Positions 5,589 through 8,915 of a stretch of 8,915 bases of DNA are shown in pieces. Under the pieces are notes generated by a model. That model ran no database searches. It was not told where the DNA came from and saw only the letters and a program-made list of their open reading frames with translations. Position numbers and translations under genes: made by a program. Source of the DNA: Deltaproteobacteria bacterium. GTDB taxonomy: Bacteria > Desulfobacterota > Binatia > DP-6. How positions within the stretch are numbered: position 1 is the stretch's first letter; every line of letters starts with the position of its first letter. The stretch is from NCBI GenBank assembly GCA_005879245.1, contig VBLA01000003.1:1-8915 (forward strand), in the 5' to 3' direction.

Positions 5589-7109
5589 ATGGCGGCGCCG
5601 TTCTCGCCCGAGACGCGTGAGGCCGCCCTCGCCGCCCTCCCGTCGGCCGATCTCGACCTCCTGGTCATCGGGGGTGGCATCACCGGCGCCGCCGTCGCGC
5701 GCGACGCGGCCCTGCGCGGCCTCGCGGTGGCCCTGGTCGAGCGCATCGACTGGGCCGCCGGGACCAGCAGCCGGAGCTCCAAGCTGATCCACGGCGGGGT
5801 CCGCTACCTCCAGCAAGGTGACGTCAGCCTCGTACGCGAAGCGGCGGCGGAACGCGCCGTGCTGCGGCGGATCGCGCCGCATCTCGCCCTGCCGTGCCGC
5901 ATGCTGATGCCGACCCGCAGCCGCGCCGCGCAGGCGAAGCTCGGACTCGGGCTCTGGACCTTCGAGCGCATCGCCGGGATTCCCGCCGACGAGCGCTACG
6001 AGCGCTGGAGCGCGTCGGAGACGCTCCGGCGGGAGCCGACGCTCGACGGCACGCAGCTGCACGGCGCCGTGACCTTCACCGAGTATCTGACCGACGACGC
6101 GCGCCTCGTCCTCGACACGGTGCGCGGCGCCCACGCCGCGGGTGCGCTTTGCGCGAATCACGCCGAGGTGACGGCGGTCGAGGGCTGCGAGGTCACCCTG
6201 CAGGATGCGTTCGGCGGACCGGTGAGACGGGTGCGCAGTCGCGCCGTCGTTAACGCAGCCGGCCCCTGGGTCGACGTCGTCCGGGCTCGCGCCCGAGCGC
6301 TCAGCGGAGCGCGCCTTCACCTCACCAAGGGCATTCTCACGTATCTCGGCACGACCGACACCGACTACGGCGCGCCGACCGCGTACCCGGAGGTGACGAG
6401 CGAGGATGCTGCGTACCTCTTCGAGGCGGCAGAGCGCACCTTCGCCGCGCCGGCCCTCACCTCGGCGGACGTGGTGGCCACCTGGGCGGGCCTGCGGCCG
6501 CTCCTCCACGAGGAGGGCAAGGGTCCGTCGGAGATCTCGCGCCGGGACGAGATCATGGAGGCGGAGAACGGCCTCGTGTCGATCGCCGGCGGGAAGCTGA
6601 CGACGCACCGGCGCATGGCCGAGCGCGTGGTCGACCTCGTCTGTCGCCGGCTCGGCGTCACCCGTCCGTGCCGCACCGACACCGTCGCGCTACCGAATGG
6701 CGAGGAAGGTCCCGAGGCGCTCCGCCGCTTGGCGCAGGAAGTCGCCGAGCGGCTGCCGCAGCTGCGCCCGGGCGGCGCCGAGCGTCTGATCGCGCTCCAC
6801 GGCACGGGGTGCCGCCGTCTCCTCGCGCGCATTGCCGCCCGTCCCGAGGCGGGCGCGCCTCTCCCCGGCCCCTCGGGCGTCCTCGGCGCCGAGATCGAGG
6901 AGGCGATCGACGAGGAGATGGCGCTCACGCTGGAGGACGTGCTCGACCGCCGGACCCGGCTCCTCCTCTTCGACGCCCGTCAGGGACTCGAAACCCTCGA
7001 GGCGGTGGCGACGCTCGCCGCCGCCCGGCTCGGCTGGGACCGCACCCGAACCGCGGCCGAGATCGACGGCTACCGCCACCTCGCAGCGAGCCTCCGGAGC
7101 TTCGCATGA
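5589..7109 (+). CDS. glpD: FAD-dependent glycerol-3-phosphate dehydrogenase with internal deletion
   Basis: This 506-residue protein is of the GlpD/GlpA family, which oxidises sn-glycerol 3-phosphate to DHAP and passes electrons through FAD to membrane quinones. It shows the FAD dinucleotide fold LLVIGGGITGAAVARDAALRG split over residues 24-44, SSKLIHGGVRYL (63-74), TDDARLVL (168-175), VVNAAGPWVD (220-229), GTTDTDY (254-260), WAGLRPLL (299-306) and GGKLTTHRR (334-342). The C-terminal helical domain is complete, with LDRRTRLLLFD (452-462). Residues equivalent to E. coli GlpD Arg54, Tyr55, Arg317, Arg332 and Lys354 are present. Between KG (247-248) and GTTD (254) only five residues remain, against 37 in E. 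coli, so about 32 are missing without a frameshift. The lost part includes the position of active-site His233. Reduced or altered activity is possible. ATG 5589 follows a GGA 12 bases upstream; the 15-bp gap to the TPR gene and the ATGA overlap with the next gene indicate an operon. Confidence 0.9.
   Translation: MAAPFSPETREAALAALPSADLDLLVIGGGITGAAVARDAALRGLAVALVERIDWAAGTSSRSSKLIHGGVRYLQQGDVSLVREAAAERAVLRRIAPHLALPCRMLMPTRSRAAQAKLGLGLWTFERIAGIPADERYERWSASETLRREPTLDGTQLHGAVTFTEYLTDDARLVLDTVRGAHAAGALCANHAEVTAVEGCEVTLQDAFGGPVRRVRSRAVVNAAGPWVDVVRARARALSGARLHLTKGILTYLGTTDTDYGAPTAYPEVTSEDAAYLFEAAERTFAAPALTSADVVATWAGLRPLLHEEGKGPSEISRRDEIMEAENGLVSIAGGKLTTHRRMAERVVDLVCRRLGVTRPCRTDTVALPNGEEGPEALRRLAQEVAERLPQLRPGGAERLIALHGTGCRRLLARIAARPEAGAPLPGPSGVLGAEIEEAIDEEMALTLEDVLDRRTRLLLFDARQGLETLEAVATLAAARLGWDRTRTAAEIDGYRHLAASLRSFA
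7096..7099 (+). promoter_or_regulatory. Shine-Dalgarno of the AGPS-like gene, inside the end of glpD
   Basis: GGAG lies six bases before the ATG at 7106, inside the last codons of the preceding gene. The start ATG overlaps the glpD stop in the four bases ATGA (7106-7109). The site fixes the start of the AGPS-like protein and suggests translational coupling of the two flavoenzymes. Confidence 0.7.
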
Positions 7110-8506
7110 CCGAGATCGGCGCTACTCTAGCCCGCGAGCTGGGCCCCGACCGCGTCGCGGAGGATGCCGCAACGCTGGCCGCCCACCGGACCGACTACTG
7201 GATACTCGCCCACCTGCGCGCGCGACAAGGGCGACTGGCGGGCGGCCCGGCCTGCGTCGTCCGACCGCGGAGCACGGCCGAGGTGGCGACCACGGTGCGG
7301 GCCGCGCAGCGGCACGGCGTCGCCGTGGTCCCGTATGGCGGGGGCTCGGGCGTGGTCGGCGGCGCGACACCGCCGCCGGGCGCACTGGTCGTCGACTTGA
7401 CCGCCATGGACCGGCTCCTCGAGCTGAACGAGACGGCGCTCTACGCCCGCGTGCAGGCGGGCATGATGGGAGGCACGTACGAGGCCACGGTGCAGGCGCG
7501 CGGCTACACGACCGGCAACTACCCGCAGTCGATCGACCGGTCCACCGTCGGCGGCTGGATCGCAACCCGCGCCGCGGGCCAGTTCTCGACCAAGTACGGC
7601 AACATCGAGGACCTCTGCCTCGGGCTCGAGGCCGTGCTGCCGAGCGGCGATTGCGTGCGCCTGCAGCCGATCCCACGCGCCTCGGTCGGACCGACGCTGC
7701 GCGAGCTCTTCCTCGGCAGCGAGGGGACGCTCGGCGTGGTGACCGAGGTCGTGCTTCGCCTCCATCCGCTGCCGGCGGAGCGCGTGGTCTCGAGCTTCGC
7801 CTTCTCGACCTTCGGCGCCGCGCTCGACGTGGTGCGCCGCGTGCTGCGGGAGGGCTGGCGCCCCGCCGTGCTGCGTGCCTACGACGCGGTCGAGTCGGCG
7901 CGGCAGTTCAGCGCCTGGACGCCGGCGGATCACTCGCTCCTGCTGATCGTGTCGGAGGGCCCGTCGACCCTCGTCGCCGCCGAGACGGCGGCGTGTGCGC
8001 GCGTGGCGGCGACCGTCGGCGGGACGGCCTGTGGACCGGAGCCCGCCACGCACTGGCTCGAGGTCCGGAACACCGTCCCTTCCTGGGACTTCTTCCTCGA
8101 CCGCGAGATGCTCGCCGATACGATCGAGGTCGCGGCGATGTGGGATCGCATCGAGACCCTCTACGAGCGGGTGATCGCTGCGCTGAGCGGCGCCCCCGGC
8201 GTGCTCGTGGCGAGCGGGCACAGCTCGCACGGCTACGCACAGGGCACGAACATCTACTTCACGTTCGTCATGAAGCCGGACCCCTTCGCACGCGCCGAGG
8301 AGGCCTACCTCGAGGCGTGGGGGCGCGCCCTGCAAGCCACGCTCGACGCCGGCGGCACCATCTCCCACCACCACGGCATCGGCCGGCTGCGTGCCGGCTG
8401 GCTCGAGCGGGAGCTCGCGAGCGCCTACCCGCTGCTACGCGACGTGAAACGCGCCCTCGACCCGAGCGGTATCATGAACCCGGGAGCACTGATTCCCACG
8501 GGCTAG
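7106..8506 (+). CDS. FAD-binding oxidase of the alkyl-DHAP synthase (AGPS) family
   Basis: This 466-residue protein belongs to the PCMH-type FAD-linked oxidases. The FAD-binding domain covers about 48-225 with VVPYGGGSGVVGG (74-86), STVGGWIATRAAGQFSTKYG (146-165) plus NIEDL, and FLGSEGTLGVVTEV (202-215). The C-terminal FAD-linked oxidase domain has WRPAVLRAYD (251-260), SHGYAQGTNIYFTF (374-387), the histidine cluster ISHHHGIG (419-426) and the usual end DPSGIMNPGAL (452-462). The HHH cluster and the aromatic GTNIYFTF block are hallmarks of AGPS, which swaps the acyl group of acyl-DHAP for a fatty alcohol to make ether lipids, using FAD without net oxidation. It lacks the N-terminal targeting region of the eukaryotic enzyme. 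The pairing with a DHAP-forming dehydrogenase fits this role, but no DHAP acyltransferase or fatty acyl-CoA reductase is in view. A 2-hydroxyacid dehydrogenase of the GlcD type is the alternative. Start and operon link are set by the GGAG and the ATGA overlap. Confidence 0.85.
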   Translation: MTEIGATLARELGPDRVAEDAATLAAHRTDYWILAHLRARQGRLAGGPACVVRPRSTAEVATTVRAAQRHGVAVVPYGGGSGVVGGATPPPGALVVDLTAMDRLLELNETALYARVQAGMMGGTYEATVQARGYTTGNYPQSIDRSTVGGWIATRAAGQFSTKYGNIEDLCLGLEAVLPSGDCVRLQPIPRASVGPTLRELFLGSEGTLGVVTEVVLRLHPLPAERVVSSFAFSTFGAALDVVRRVLREGWRPAVLRAYDAVESARQFSAWTPADHSLLLIVSEGPSTLVAAETAACARVAATVGGTACGPEPATHWLEVRNTVPSWDFFLDREMLADTIEVAAMWDRIETLYERVIAALSGAPGVLVASGHSSHGYAQGTNIYFTFVMKPDPFARAEEAYLEAWGRALQATLDAGGTISHHHGIGRLRAGWLERELASAYPLLRDVKRALDPSGIMNPGALIPTG

Positions 8507-8509
8507 GCA

Positions 8510-8536
8510 CCCCCGGCCCCCTGCCCTCCCTCGCCC
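8510..8536 (-). other. G-quadruplex motif in the gap between convergent genes
   Basis: The minus strand carries five G runs of at least three (GGG, GGG, GGG, GGGGG, GGGGG) with loops of 3, 1, 2 and 2 bases; the plus strand is the matching C-rich tract. It starts at the base after the stop codon of the minus-strand DAHP-synthase-like gene and fills nearly the whole 30-bp gap to the stop of the AGPS-like gene. An RNA from the minus gene would carry it in its 3' end. No stem-loop with a T tract is present, so this may be the only structure separating the two convergent transcripts. Confidence 0.55.
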
Positions 8537-8915
8537 TCAGCCTCCTGGCCGGGAGAACAAGCGCTTCTTGTCCGCCTCCATGCGGGCCAGGTACTCCTTC
8601 TCGATGACGGCCGAGGCGAGGTAGTCGCGGTCGAGGCGGCGGCGAAGCTCCCAGGTTTCGCGGCAGGCGCGGACGAGCGCGCGGAGCTGCTCCGGGAAGA
8701 GCCCCTGGAAGCCATCGGACTTCGCGATGAGCGGGTTCGGGTGCGCCTCGACGAGCACCACCGACGCGCCCGCCATGATGCCCGCGAGGGTCGCGGGGTG
8801 GACGAGGTCGCGGATCCCCGTCGCGTGCGAGGCATCGACCGCGACCGGAAGGCCCGAGAGCTGGTAGCGGAAGGCGGCGATCGATCCCACGTCGAGCGTG
8901 TTCCGCGTGTAGCGG
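8537..8915 (-). CDS. DAHP synthase-like (KDO8P/DAHP synthase fold) enzyme, C-terminal part
   Basis: The frame is open to the right edge, so the N-terminus is missing; the GTG at 8890 is internal. Read from the edge, the visible 125 residues or so begin RYTRNTLDVGSIAAF, continue LPVAVDASHATGIRDLVHPATLAG, then ASVVLVEAHPNP and KSDGFQGL. These match the last strands of the type Ibeta 3-deoxy-7-phosphoheptulonate synthase barrel (TRNTLD, DPSHATGKRDL, EVHPxPxxALSDGxQ). That enzyme joins phosphoenolpyruvate and erythrose 4-phosphate at the entry of the shikimate pathway, in the cytoplasm. The His of DASHATG and the EAHP block are the expected metal and phosphate region. After the barrel there is an unusual charged helical tail of about 45 residues ending KKRLFSRPGG. 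DASHATG has Ala where the family usually has Pro. A KDO8P synthase is less likely because TRNTLD is a DAHP-synthase trait; another sugar-acid synthase of the fold cannot be excluded from this end alone. Confidence 0.72.
   Translation of the reverse strand, partial: RYTRNTLDVGSIAAFRYQLSGLPVAVDASHATGIRDLVHPATLAGIMAGASVVLVEAHPNPLIAKSDGFQGLFPEQLRALVRACRETWELRRRLDRDYLASAVIEKEYLARMEADKKRLFSRPGG

Noticed and set aside
4380..6608. Continuous open minus-strand frame upstream of the oxidoreductase, over 740 codons
   Set aside because: It is antisense to the metallopeptidase, TPR and glpD genes, has Arg/Ala-rich low-complexity translation with no domain, and is explained by GC bias in the third position of the real genes.
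6668..7105. Upstream open frame extending the AGPS-like protein
   Set aside because: It is an out-of-frame Arg/Pro-rich reading of the glpD gene; the ATG at 7106 has a GGAG and an ATGA overlap.

Overview
The window is 8.9 kb of very GC-rich DNA (strong G/C third-position bias, long spurious antisense open frames). It comes from a bacterium with F420-type flavin chemistry, two-component signalling and lipid or glycerophosphate flavoenzymes. This mix suits an uncultured soil or groundwater lineage (deltaproteobacterial, Binatota-like or Rokubacteria-like) or a high-GC relative. That placement is an inference from composition and gene content; there is no marker gene.

Layout. (1) 1-578, plus: the 3' end of a hybrid sensor histidine kinase (end of the ATPase domain plus an intact receiver). 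It converges, across 14 bp, on (2) 593-3340, minus: a 915-residue GAF / long coiled-coil / tandem degenerate-receiver protein. A sigma-54-like -24/-12 element and an inverted repeat lie just upstream of (2). (3) 3438-4379, minus: an LLM-class F420-dependent oxidoreductase, codirectional with (2). (4) A divergent 114-bp gap leads to plus-strand genes: a small PF06262-type HExxH metallopeptidase (4494-4859), an exported TPR protein (4917-5573), an FAD-dependent glycerol-3-phosphate dehydrogenase (5589-7109) and an alkyl-DHAP-synthase-like FAD oxidase (7106-8506). The last two overlap by ATGA. (5) 8537-8915, minus: the C-terminal end of a DAHP-synthase-like enzyme, running off the right edge and converging on (4) across a 30-bp gap with a guanine-quadruplex motif.

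How the genes fit together. The last plus-strand pair is the clearest functional unit. GlpD-type enzymes make dihydroxyacetone phosphate (DHAP) from glycerol 3-phosphate, and the AGPS family acts on acylated DHAP to make ether lipid precursors. The GlpD homologue seems to have lost about 32 residues cleanly in frame from the substrate-binding domain, including the position of an active-site histidine. The left half is signalling: a phosphorylatable receiver in the kinase faces a scaffold-like protein whose two receiver folds have lost most of the phosphotransfer residues.

No tRNA, rRNA, CRISPR array, insertion sequence or phage gene was seen. The most unusual items are the GAF/coiled-coil/pseudo-receiver architecture, the GlpD deletion beside an AGPS-like partner, the sigma-54-like site at the start codon of the scaffold gene, and the G-quadruplex between convergent genes.
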